Source: an uncultured Alphaproteobacteria bacterium (GTDB taxonomy: Bacteria; Pseudomonadota; Alphaproteobacteria; Rhodobacterales; Rhodobacteraceae). From it: a stretch of DNA of 64,000 bases. Shown piece by piece: positions 36,071 to 44,532 of this stretch. The translations under genes were made by a program, and so were the position numbers. The DNA lies in contig CACDWF010000005.1 in NCBI GenBank assembly GCA_902556405.1, forward strand, positions 1 through 64,000, in the 5' to 3' direction. The notes beneath the pieces were generated by a model. That model had not been told where the DNA came from. It did no database searches and was given only the letters and a program-made list of their open reading frames with translations. The stretch's first letter is position 1; the number at the start of each line of letters is the position of its first letter.

Positions 36071-36593
36071 AAATACCTCGTTAGATATTGAAGAAACAGA
36101 GCGCCCAAACGATATTTTTGGGCGCTTTTTACTTAAGATTGTAACTTATCTAGCGATTTGTGGAGGTATAGTACTTGTTGTGATAGTACTTATAAATTTC
36201 ATTTCTATCGCAGGTAGAACAATGTTTGGCAAGCCTCTCACAGGAGACTTTGAACTTGTTGAAATGGGATGTGCGGTTGCGATGTTTTCATTTTTACCAC
36301 TTTGTCAATTTAAGAATGGGAACGTTATTGTAGATTTCTTTACAATAAACCTTTCGAACAAAATTAAAAACAGCTTGAATGGGCTTGGAGCTTTTTTATT
36401 TTTTTTAGTAGCCTCTTTTTTTACATGGAGAATGATTTACGGAGCCTTAGACATGTACAAGTATAATGAGCAAACGATGTTGCTTCAAATTCCCGTTTGG
36501 ATTCCATTTATTCCAGCGGTTATTTCTTTTGGTATTCTATCGATAACCTGCATTTATACATCAATAATATTTTTCAAATCGGCTTTTAAATAG
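36060..36593 (+). CDS. dctQ: TRAP transporter small permease subunit (DctQ family)
   Basis: Small membrane subunit that scaffolds the DctM transporter. Four hydrophobic segments are visible (about residues 27-50, 70-88, 107-128 and 143-170), typical for DctQ, after a 25-residue polar N-terminus. ATG 36060 overlaps the end of dctP by 11 bases. Codons 14-24 lie in a perfect 10-base-pair stem followed by T5, listed as a terminator. A start downstream of the hairpin would remove the polar N-terminus and part of the first helix, so the hairpin really does lie in coding sequence. Confidence 0.9.
   Translation: MTSKNTSLDIEETERPNDIFGRFLLKIVTYLAICGGIVLVVIVLINFISIAGRTMFGKPLTGDFELVEMGCAVAMFSFLPLCQFKNGNVIVDFFTINLSNKIKNSLNGLGAFLFFLVASFFTWRMIYGALDMYKYNEQTMLLQIPVWIPFIPAVISFGILSITCIYTSIIFFKSAFK
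36100..36130 (+). terminator. Intrinsic-terminator-like hairpin inside dctQ
   Basis: AGCGCCCAAA (36100-36109) pairs perfectly with 36117-36126 around a 7-base loop, and T5 follows (36126-36130). This ten-base-pair, GC-rich stem with a T tail is the strongest terminator-like structure I found in the window. It begins 30 bases after the dctP stop but within dctQ codons. Likely effect: partial termination, so that the binding protein is made in excess over the membrane subunits, or protection of the dctP message 3' end. Translation of dctQ could melt it. Confidence 0.7.
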
Positions 36594-36605
36594 AAAATAT
36601 TTATC

Positions 36606-37925
36606 ATGGATAGACTCTACCTCGGCATAATAGCTTTCCCAATTCTTTTTTCTTTATTGGCTGTTAGAGTTCCCATTGGTTTAGCAATGTTGGTCGTTGG
36701 CTGTTCAGGAACAATTTTTATAGCTGGTTGGTTGCCCATTATGTCCCAAGTAAAGACAAGTGCATGGCATCTTTTTTCTAATTATTCATTTACTGTTATT
36801 CCTTTATTTTTACTGATGGGAAACTTTGCATCTAAGGCAGGGATGAGTGAATCTCTATTTCGGTTTGCTGGTGCTTGTCTTGGACACAGACGAGGTGGGG
36901 TGGCTATGGCAGCGGTCGGTGCATGTGCTGGTTTTGGCGCCATATGTGGTTCATCTCTTGCTACAGCCGCTACCATGGGTCGTGTGGCTCTTCCTGAGCT
37001 ACGTAGAATGGGTTATTCTGGTTCTTTAAGCACTGGGGCTTTGGCCGCTGGTGGAACGTTAGGTATTTTGATACCACCATCAGTTATATTGATAATCTAT
37101 TCAATTTTAACCGAACAGAATATCGCAAAAATGTTTTTAGCAGCTTTTGTACCTGGGATTTTAGCGGCAATTGGATATCTAATAGCAATAGCTATTTTCG
37201 TAAGGATAAAACCAGATTCGGGTCCACCCACAAGCTATGTGGGATGGAGGCAAAGACTTAATTTATTTGGGCAAGTGTGGCAAATACTTGTAATATTTTT
37301 TCTTGTAATTGGAGGTATTTATCTTGGGTGGTTTACGCCAACCGAGGGTGCTTCAATAGGTGCAGCCGGTACAGGTATTATGGCACTTTTTACAAAAGGC
37401 TTCAATTTTAGTGATTTAATTGATGTTATTCAGGATACAGCTGTCACGTCCGCTATGATTTTTTTAGTATTATTAGGGGCTGAGTTCTTTAATTCTTTTA
37501 TTGCACTTACACAAATAACTAATGAATTGGCAACATTTGTTATTAGCAATGAGCTCTCTCCATATCTAGTCGTGTTTTTTATATTAGTTCTATACATTCT
37601 TTTAGGGTGTCTAATGGATAGCTTAGCTATGATACTGCTAACTATACCTGTATTTTATCCCATCATTATTGAGTTAGATTTTGGAATGAGTATTGACGAG
37701 GTTGCAATCTGGTTTGGTATCCTTACTCTTATCGTTGTTGAAGTCGGGCTAATAACCCCACCAGTGGGCTTGAATGTTTTTATAATTAATAAAATGGCAA
37801 AAAATGTTCCAATTTCAGATACCTTTATTGGAGTCTTGCCATTTTTAATAAGCGACCTTATTAGGGTCGGCATTCTGTTTATCTTCCCTGGTATCAGCTT
37901 GTTTTTAATTCGGCTTTTAGGGTGA
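36606..37925 (+). CDS. dctM: TRAP transporter large permease subunit (DctM family)
   Basis: Sodium-coupled transport subunit of the TRAP system, about 12 membrane segments over 439 residues. Family features include VRVPIGLAMLVVGCSG near the N-terminus, GFGAICGSSLATAATMGRVALPE, the GTLGILIPPSVILIIYS hairpin region, and VEVGLITPPVGLNVFII near the end. It follows dctQ by 12 bases and precedes the second VOC gene by 20, so the transporter is embedded in the catabolic operon. Confidence 0.95.
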   Translation: MDRLYLGIIAFPILFSLLAVRVPIGLAMLVVGCSGTIFIAGWLPIMSQVKTSAWHLFSNYSFTVIPLFLLMGNFASKAGMSESLFRFAGACLGHRRGGVAMAAVGACAGFGAICGSSLATAATMGRVALPELRRMGYSGSLSTGALAAGGTLGILIPPSVILIIYSILTEQNIAKMFLAAFVPGILAAIGYLIAIAIFVRIKPDSGPPTSYVGWRQRLNLFGQVWQILVIFFLVIGGIYLGWFTPTEGASIGAAGTGIMALFTKGFNFSDLIDVIQDTAVTSAMIFLVLLGAEFFNSFIALTQITNELATFVISNELSPYLVVFFILVLYILLGCLMDSLAMILLTIPVFYPIIIELDFGMSIDEVAIWFGILTLIVVEVGLITPPVGLNVFIINKMAKNVPISDTFIGVLPFLISDLIRVGILFIFPGISLFLIRLLG

Positions 37926-37945
37926 AGTAATTTGGAGGTTTTGTA

Positions 37946-38494
37946 ATGAAAAATGAAGAAATAGTGGACTTATTGAAGGTCATAAAGTGTCAACATGTTT
38001 CTCTTGAAGTTAGTAATGTTGATGTTTCTCTAAAGTTTTATAGAGACTTTCTAGGATTAAAGCTCTCAGAAAGGCATCATGCCAATGAAAATCCTGCCAT
38101 ACCTTTCGAGATGGCGTTTATGAGACTTGGTAAGCAACATCATGATCTTGTGCTAACGCATGATCCAAAGAGAGACTATCCGGAAAAAATATTTAATTCT
38201 GGTCCTGCTGGAATTCATCATTATGCATTTGAATGTCCAAATAAAAAAAGTTTCGACATGTATTTGGAAAGGGCAAAGGAAATGTCCTTAGAAATTGTAA
38301 GGGGACCCGTTCTTCATAGTGCGTATCAATCTAAAGGTGATGGAACGTGGGGAGAAAATTGGAGTTTTTACGTTTTAGATCCAGATAAGCACCGAATAGA
38401 AATTTTTTGTGAAATGGCGGAGATAGACAATGCTGGTTGCTATATAATGGAAAATGGTAAAAAAGTACCTGATAAAAAGGCAGAAGAAATTTAA
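37946..38494 (+). CDS. VOC-family protein, catechol-dioxygenase-like
   Basis: Single vicinal-oxygen-chelate unit of 182 residues, made of two beta-alpha-beta-beta-beta modules. H17 (KCQHVSLEV), H91 (AGIHHYAFE) and E152 (HRIEIFCEM) are placed like a two-His-one-Glu metal site, and FYRDFLGLKLSERH is typical. It may be a ring-cleavage dioxygenase, an isomerase or a lyase of this versatile superfamily. It sits between the TRAP genes and the second monooxygenase, with GGAGG 6-10 bases ahead of the ATG. Confidence 0.8.
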   Translation: MKNEEIVDLLKVIKCQHVSLEVSNVDVSLKFYRDFLGLKLSERHHANENPAIPFEMAFMRLGKQHHDLVLTHDPKRDYPEKIFNSGPAGIHHYAFECPNKKSFDMYLERAKEMSLEIVRGPVLHSAYQSKGDGTWGENWSFYVLDPDKHRIEIFCEMAEIDNAGCYIMENGKKVPDKKAEEI

Positions 38495-38503
38495 TTAAAA
38501 TAC

Positions 38504-39973
38504 ATGATGAAAAAGAATTTTGATTGCATAGTTATTGGTTACGGTCCTGTTGGCGCTTTACTCTCAATATTTCTATCAAAATTAGGATTGAGTGTTGCTG
38601 TAATTGATAAAAATTTAGATGTTTACCCATTACCACGAGCAATACATTTTGACGAAGAGGTGATGCGTATTTTCCAAATGGTTAATCTTAGCAAGCAGAT
38701 TTTTAATATATCAAGAATAGGTACTAAGGGGATGCATTTTGTCGATGAAGAAGACAATATTTTAATGGAAAGAAAAGGATCAGGCTCCATCGGGGAGTTT
38801 GGTTGGCAAAAAAGCTGGTATTTTCACCAACCTCAGCTTGAAAGACTGTTGAGGAGTAACGCAGAGAAGGAGGAAAACTTCGTAAGCTTTTTGGGGTATG
38901 AAACCCAAAAAATAGACCAGGATAGTGATTTAGTAACTGTTACATCATACAGCAAGAGTTTTAAAAAAGAGCTTGTGCTAAAAAGCAAATACCTAGTTGG
39001 TTGCGATGGAGCAAACTCAAATACGAGCGACTTTATAGGGCAAGGAGTAAAAGATTATGGATTAAAAGAAAAGTTTTTAGTCCTCGATCTAATAGTCGAT
39101 AATAGATACCAAAACATTAAAAACCTGCCAGACTACACTGTTCAACACTGTGATAAGCTTAGGCCAATCACACGTTGTTATATAAATAAAAAACGAAGAA
39201 GATGGGAAGTCAAAATATTGCCTAGCGATAATGAAGACGAGTTCTTAAAAAGTAAAACTATATGGAAATTCCTAAGCAAATGGATAGAAAAGAAAAGTGC
39301 AAAAATCGAGCGTTGCCAATTATATACATTTAGATCAATACTTAAGAAGAAATGGTTTAACAATAGGGTAATTTTAGCAGGAGACAGCGCACACCTTTCT
39401 CCTCCCTTTCTTGGACAAGGAATGTGCGCAGGTATTCGTGACGTTGCGACCTTAGCTTGGCGCTTAAAAGGATATGCCAGCAATAAACTGTCGGCTGATG
39501 ATTTAGTAAACTACCAAGCAGAAAGGTTTCCGCATGTATCTGCTTTTATTAAGTTGGCTGCCGAAGTAGGCAAGATAATGTCTAACCCAGGCTTACTTAA
39601 GAAGTCTGAAAAGTCAGAAAGCTTGCGATTATTTGATTTTCCAAAACCGAGATTAAAAAAAGGTTTTTTTTATAAATGTCCTTTATCTGGGACACTATTT
39701 CCACAATTTATTGAGGGTAGTAGAAAAAGCGATGATACCCTTGGGTATAAATTTATTTTACTAGTTTTAGAAAATAATGCGTGTTTCGACGTTAATATGG
39801 ATTCAAACATATTAACTAAAAAAGTCGCTAAAGGATCTTTAAGAAATTGGATTATTAAAAGCAAAAAAGAAGCGGTGATTATTCGACCAGATAAATATAT
39901 TTTTGGCAGCGCGTCCTCAAAAAAAGAGGTAAAGTCGCTACTTAATTGTTTTAGCCATATGTACCGAATTTAA
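38504..39973 (+). CDS. Second MhpA-type FAD-dependent monooxygenase
   Basis: Class A flavin hydroxylase related to the one at 33.4 kb. FAD-binding VIGYGPVGALLSIFLSKLG near the start, VGCDGANSNTSDFIG in the middle and LAGDSAHLSPPFLGQGMCAG near residue 290. Length 489 is a little shorter than the first copy. ATG 38504 or ATG 38507 can start it. Sequences around the motifs differ enough that the two are old paralogues, not a recent duplication, so they may act on different rings or in successive hydroxylations. Confidence 0.87.
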   Translation: MMKKNFDCIVIGYGPVGALLSIFLSKLGLSVAVIDKNLDVYPLPRAIHFDEEVMRIFQMVNLSKQIFNISRIGTKGMHFVDEEDNILMERKGSGSIGEFGWQKSWYFHQPQLERLLRSNAEKEENFVSFLGYETQKIDQDSDLVTVTSYSKSFKKELVLKSKYLVGCDGANSNTSDFIGQGVKDYGLKEKFLVLDLIVDNRYQNIKNLPDYTVQHCDKLRPITRCYINKKRRRWEVKILPSDNEDEFLKSKTIWKFLSKWIEKKSAKIERCQLYTFRSILKKKWFNNRVILAGDSAHLSPPFLGQGMCAGIRDVATLAWRLKGYASNKLSADDLVNYQAERFPHVSAFIKLAAEVGKIMSNPGLLKKSEKSESLRLFDFPKPRLKKGFFYKCPLSGTLFPQFIEGSRKSDDTLGYKFILLVLENNACFDVNMDSNILTKKVAKGSLRNWIIKSKKEAVIIRPDKYIFGSASSKKEVKSLLNCFSHMYRI

Positions 39974-40007
39974 TATTTCTTTAGCATAAAAATTTAAGGT
40001 GTTGATT

Positions 40008-40424
40008 TTATTTATATTTTATGATTTCGTTTCCCTCTGAAAGCCACTCTTTTATTCCTTTAGTATTATAGATATTGGGAAAATCTTTTGTTTTTTCTAA
40101 CGCCTTCGCAATTGCAGTAGTTCTTCTGCCCGTTCTACAAAAAAGAATTATTCCCTTTTCAGAGTTTGTAATATTTTTAACTCTGTTAATAAATCCTTTG
40201 AAATCGTAAGTTCCATCTTTTTCAAAAAATGTATGGTGATAGCTGTTTTCAATTACTCCAGTTGAAACCCATTCATCTTTACGTCTCACATCGATAAGTG
40301 GAATGCCTAGCGACATTAACCTCTTAATTTCATCATTTCCTATATTTTTTGTCTCAGCATAACTGTTACTGGTTAAGATGAAGATAAATAAAAGTATTAA
40401 GGTTATGATGTGTTTAAGTTTCAT
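40008..40424 (-). CDS. Exported rhodanese-like domain protein
   Basis: Periplasmic single-domain rhodanese. A signal peptide (1-23, cut after SYA) precedes the domain: IPLIDVRRKDEW, then the active-site loop CRTGRRTTA with C96. Such proteins may move sulfane sulfur or act in cell envelope stress; this cannot be told from sequence. It stands alone on the minus strand, convergent with the second monooxygenase and divergent from yejA. Confidence 0.85.
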   Translation of the reverse strand: MKLKHIITLILLFIFILTSNSYAETKNIGNDEIKRLMSLGIPLIDVRRKDEWVSTGVIENSYHHTFFEKDGTYDFKGFINRVKNITNSEKGIILFCRTGRRTTAIAKALEKTKDFPNIYNTKGIKEWLSEGNEIIKYK

Positions 40425-40439
40425 TTGAATAGGAACAGT

Positions 40440-40468
40440 TGGAATCCAATTACAATACGACTATATTC
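40440..40468 (+). promoter_or_regulatory. Candidate sigma-70-type promoter for the yejABEF operon
   Basis: TTGGAA (40440-40445) and TATATT (40463-40468) are separated by 17 bases in the gap between the divergent rhodanese gene and yejA. The implied start near 40475 leaves a leader of about 40 bases to the yejA ATG. The -35 region overlaps an imperfect palindrome (TTGGAATCCAA). Match quality is good but chance hits are common in this base composition. Confidence 0.4.
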
Positions 40469-40513
40469 TAAAGTAGTCACTGAACACAAGATATCTATAC
40501 AGGAAATATTCAA

Positions 40514-42358
40514 ATGGATAAACTCAAATCTTTTATAACTGCGCTATGTTTCTTTCTCACCATAAGTGTTTGTATGGCGCAAAGCGAAATTATATCTCAC
40601 GGTATTTCAACTTTTGGAGATTTGAAGTACGAAAAAGACTTTAAGCATTTATCTTACGTGAATCCTGATGCGCCAAAAGGAGGTGAAATTTCTTTTTGGG
40701 CGTTTGGATCATTTGACTCAATGAATCCGTACACGAGGAAAGGAAGAGCAGGAGCATACTCATCAATATTTTTTGAAAGCCTATTAGAGGGTACGTCTGA
40801 TGAAATAGACTCAGCATACGGATTGATTGCAAAAGAGATTGAATATCCAGAGGACCGTTCATGGGTTATTTTTACGCTAAGGAGTGAAGTATTATTCTCT
40901 GATGGATCGCCTTTAACCGCTAAAGATGTGCTTTTTTCGTTTAAATTACTAAAAGAAAAAGGTCTTCCTTCTTTTAGAGCAGTGTTGGAAAAAGATATTC
41001 AATCGGCACAACTTATTTCTGATCGTAAAATAAAATTTATTTTCAATGACGATGTGCCAAAAAGAGATTTAATTGATACGGTCGGTGGATTGCCGATTTT
41101 TTCAGAGAAATACTTTAAAGATAATAAAGTAGATTTTGAAGCATCAACCTTAACTCCTGCTTTAGGTTCAGGGCCATATATTTTGGATAAAGTAGATGTA
41201 GGTAAGCAGATTATATACAAAAAAAATCCAAACTATTGGGGTAATAATCTCCCAATTAATAAAGGTAGATACAACTTCGATAAATTTAGAATTGAATACT
41301 TCGCAGATTATAATTCTGCATTCGAAGGTTTTAAAGCTGGTACATATACTTTCAGAAATGAAGCATCCTCAAAAATATGGGCTACAGGTTATGATTTTCC
41401 TGCATTGGAAAAGAATTGGGTTAAGAAAACGACACTTCCCGATGGAAATTTATCTTCGGGGCAATCATTTGTCCTCAATTTGAGACGAGAAAAATTTCAA
41501 GACATAAAGGTTAGAAAAGCTATAGGATTAATGTTTAATTTTGAATGGTCGAATAGCACACTTTTTTATGGTCTTTATGAACGCATAAATTCTTTTTGGG
41601 ACAATAGTGATCTCAAGGCTTCAGGAATGCCAATAGAACAAGAGCTATTAATTCTTAATAAATACAAGGATATCCTGGATGAGAATAACTTTAGCGATGA
41701 AGTCTTTTCATTCCCTAAATCGTCATTAAAACAACTTGATCGAAAAAACTTAAGGCAAGCATCCAAATTATTGGATGATGCAGGTTGGGAGGTTGGTGAC
41801 GATGGTTTGCGAAGAAACGCCGACGGTAAAACACTTGATGTTGAGATACTGAACGATAGTCAGGCATTTGACCGCATAATTAACCCCTATATCGAAAACT
41901 TAAAAAAGCTAGGTATCAATGCTGCAAATATAAAAATTGACAATGCGCAGATGACTGACAGGCGTAGGAAATTTGATTTTGATATGCTAGTTGGTTTCTT
42001 GAGTACCCAATTGACACCAGGGTCCGAGCTAGAGCAATATTTCGGATCTGAGTCTGCCGATTTTTCTATCTTTAACTTAACCGGCGTTAAAGATCAGGGT
42101 GTTGATGCAATAATTAAAGAAGTAAGAGCGGCAAAGTCTAGAGAAGAATTGGGATTCGCAATAAGGGCATTAGATAGGGTTTTAAGAAATAAAGTCATCT
42201 GGGTACCTCAGTGGTTTAAGAATAAACACACAATTGCTTATTTTGATATGTATGAGCATCCTAAAAAATTACCACCATATGATATTGGTGTTCTTGATAC
42301 CTGGTGGATGAATTCTGATAAATATAATGATTTAAAGGATCAGGGTGCCTTAAAATAA
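40514..42358 (+). CDS. yejA: Peptide ABC transporter substrate-binding protein, YejA type
   Basis: Periplasmic binding protein (SBP family 5) that presents oligopeptides to the YejBEF importer. A signal peptide (about 1-21, cut near CMA) is followed by HGISTFGDLKYEKDFKHLSY, typical of YejA, and YVNPDAPKGGEISFWAFGSFDSMNP. Length 614 is standard for the Yej subgroup. Ten bases separate it from yejB, and yejB, yejE and yejF then overlap one another by four bases each, so the four genes form one operon. Confidence 0.93.
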   Translation: MDKLKSFITALCFFLTISVCMAQSEIISHGISTFGDLKYEKDFKHLSYVNPDAPKGGEISFWAFGSFDSMNPYTRKGRAGAYSSIFFESLLEGTSDEIDSAYGLIAKEIEYPEDRSWVIFTLRSEVLFSDGSPLTAKDVLFSFKLLKEKGLPSFRAVLEKDIQSAQLISDRKIKFIFNDDVPKRDLIDTVGGLPIFSEKYFKDNKVDFEASTLTPALGSGPYILDKVDVGKQIIYKKNPNYWGNNLPINKGRYNFDKFRIEYFADYNSAFEGFKAGTYTFRNEASSKIWATGYDFPALEKNWVKKTTLPDGNLSSGQSFVLNLRREKFQDIKVRKAIGLMFNFEWSNSTLFYGLYERINSFWDNSDLKASGMPIEQELLILNKYKDILDENNFSDEVFSFPKSSLKQLDRKNLRQASKLLDDAGWEVGDDGLRRNADGKTLDVEILNDSQAFDRIINPYIENLKKLGINAANIKIDNAQMTDRRRKFDFDMLVGFLSTQLTPGSELEQYFGSESADFSIFNLTGVKDQGVDAIIKEVRAAKSREELGFAIRALDRVLRNKVIWVPQWFKNKHTIAYFDMYEHPKKLPPYDIGVLDTWWMNSDKYNDLKDQGALK

Positions 42359-42367
42359 TCATTAAAA

Positions 42368-43447
42368 ATGCTCAGTTATATCTTTAGAAGATTAATTCTT
42401 ATTGTACCTACATTAGTTGGGATAATGTGTATAAATTTTTTCTTGGTACAGTTTGTTCCTGGTGGTCCTATCGAACAAATAATAAGTGACTTAGAAAAAA
42501 ATAGCACTTTTCTTGATAGTATTGGCGGAGGCTCTCAAGAAGTAAGAACAAGCAATGGACTTGAATCGTATAAAGGTTCGGTTGGGTTGCCAAAAGATTT
42601 TATTGATGAACTGGAAGCACAATTTGGTTTTGATAAGCCACTTTGGGAACGGTTTTTTTCAATGATGTACGACTATCTTACTTTTGACTTCGGGGATAGT
42701 TATTTTCGATCAATTTCAGTTATAGAACTTATAATAGAAAAGATGCCCGTTTCTATATCATTAGGCTTATGGACAACCCTCTTGGCGTACATGATATCTA
42801 TTCCCTTAGGAATAAGAAAAGCTTTATTGGATGGTTCAAGTTTTGACAATTGGACATCGACGCTCATTATAATTGGATACTCTATTCCTGGATTTTTATT
42901 TGCAATTTTTCTTTTAGTTCTTTTTGCAGGAGGTTCCTATCTTCAATTGTTTCCTATCAGAGGACTAGTATCCTCAGATTTTGGAAATATGTCCTTTTTC
43001 GGGCAAATAAAAGATTATTTCTGGCATATTGCTCTTCCAGTCATAGCATCCACAGTTTCAGCTTTCGCTACATTGACATTACTAACGAAAAACTCGTTTT
43101 TAGATGAGATAAAGAAACAATATGTAATTACCGCAAGATCAAAAGGCTTGAGTGATCAAAGAGTTTTATATGGCCATGTTTTTAGAAATGCTATGTTGAT
43201 TATAATAGCTGGGTTTCCTGGGCTTTTTATTTCAGTTTTTTTTGGATCCTCTTTAATTATAGAAACTATTTTTTCTCTAGATGGATTGGGTCGTTTGGGA
43301 TTTGAGGCTGCAGTATCAAGAGACTATCCCGTGGTATTTGGTACTCTTTATATTTTCGGCTTATTAGGATTGGTGGTAGGGCTACTCTCAGACTTAATGT
43401 ACGTCTGGGTTGACCCAAGAATTGATTTTGAAAAGAGACAATCTTGA
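42368..43447 (+). CDS. yejB: Peptide ABC transporter permease, YejB type
   Basis: Inner-membrane permease of the peptide importer. N-terminal LSYIFRRLILIVPTLVGIMC is the family start, then a periplasmic stretch with the Yej-specific long insertion (about residues 45-90), and six membrane segments with the coupling motif EIKKQYVITARSKGLSDQRV. Length 359 fits. Its TGA overlaps the TTG start of yejE by four bases. Confidence 0.94.
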   Translation: MLSYIFRRLILIVPTLVGIMCINFFLVQFVPGGPIEQIISDLEKNSTFLDSIGGGSQEVRTSNGLESYKGSVGLPKDFIDELEAQFGFDKPLWERFFSMMYDYLTFDFGDSYFRSISVIELIIEKMPVSISLGLWTTLLAYMISIPLGIRKALLDGSSFDNWTSTLIIIGYSIPGFLFAIFLLVLFAGGSYLQLFPIRGLVSSDFGNMSFFGQIKDYFWHIALPVIASTVSAFATLTLLTKNSFLDEIKKQYVITARSKGLSDQRVLYGHVFRNAMLIIIAGFPGLFISVFFGSSLIIETIFSLDGLGRLGFEAAVSRDYPVVFGTLYIFGLLGLVVGLLSDLMYVWVDPRIDFEKRQS

Positions 43448-44532
43448 GCAAACAACTTAATTGGAAAAGATGGGAAAATTTTAAAAAAAATAGGCGTGCC
43501 TTTTATTCGGCGATTATTTTTGGAATGTTTTTTTCTCTTTCTTTATTTGCAGATTTCATAGCTAACGATAAGCCGTTATATATTAAGTCTCAAGACAAGG
43601 TATATTTCCCTATATTTAATTTTTATTCTGAGGTCGAGTTTGGGGGTGACTTGAAAACCGAGGCAATATACGCTGATAGAGAAATACAATGTCTTATTTT
43701 AACAGAAGGCAATGATGATTGTTGGGACTCTCCTGAAACTGTTATATCTGAAGGATATAAAAATAAAACAAATAAAGGAGTAATAATTTGGCCCCTTATT
43801 CGGTTCAACCACAATACTATTGCCGATTTAAATGTACCAGCACCATCTCCACCGGATAGTGAGCATTGGCTCGGGACGGATGATACTGCAAGAGATGTTT
43901 TAGCAAGAATAATTTATGGGTTTCGTATCTCTGTGATATTTGGGTTAACAGTTACTTTTTTTGCAAGTATCGTTGGTATTTTTGCAGGTGCAATTCAAGG
44001 CTATTTTGGTGGGAAAACGGATTTATTCACTCAGCGTTTTATAGAAATATGGAATTCTGTACCCTCCCTTTACGTTATAATTATTTTATCAGCCTTTTTG
44101 AGAATAGATTTTTTGATATTAATGCTATTGATAACTTTATTTAGCTGGACGGCGTTGGTAGGTGTCGTCCGAGCTGAATTTTTAAGAGCTAGAAACTTTG
44201 AGTATGTAATGGCAGCGAAGGCTCTCGGTGTATCAACGGGTTCAATTATTTTTAAGCATTTATTGCCCAATGCGATGGTTGCAACGCTAACTTTAGTACC
44301 GTTTATTCTAACAGGATCTATAGGATCATTAGCAGCGCTTGATTTTTTAGGTTTTGGTTTGCCCGCTTCGTATCCATCGCTCGGTGAACTTACGATGCAA
44401 GCAAAGCAAAATCTTCAGGCACCTTGGTTGGGCTTAAGTGCGTTTTTTGTATTTTCTATAATGCTGGCACTACTAGTTTTTATTTTTGAAGGCATAAGAG
44501 ATGCTTTTGATCCAAGAAAGACTTTTGTATGA
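43444..44532 (+). CDS. yejE: Peptide ABC transporter permease, YejE type
   Basis: Second permease of the importer. It carries the long N-terminal periplasmic region of YejE (about 40-140) with the DKPLYIKSQDKVYFP segment, then HWLGTDDTARDVLARIIYGF and the EAA-type loop NFEYVMAAKALGVSTGSI. The TTG start overlaps the yejB stop by four bases, and its own stop overlaps the yejF ATG by four bases, implying strict translational coupling. Length 362. Confidence 0.94.
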   Translation: MSKQLNWKRWENFKKNRRAFYSAIIFGMFFSLSLFADFIANDKPLYIKSQDKVYFPIFNFYSEVEFGGDLKTEAIYADREIQCLILTEGNDDCWDSPETVISEGYKNKTNKGVIIWPLIRFNHNTIADLNVPAPSPPDSEHWLGTDDTARDVLARIIYGFRISVIFGLTVTFFASIVGIFAGAIQGYFGGKTDLFTQRFIEIWNSVPSLYVIIILSAFLRIDFLILMLLITLFSWTALVGVVRAEFLRARNFEYVMAAKALGVSTGSIIFKHLLPNAMVATLTLVPFILTGSIGSLAALDFLGFGLPASYPSLGELTMQAKQNLQAPWLGLSAFFVFSIMLALLVFIFEGIRDAFDPRKTFV

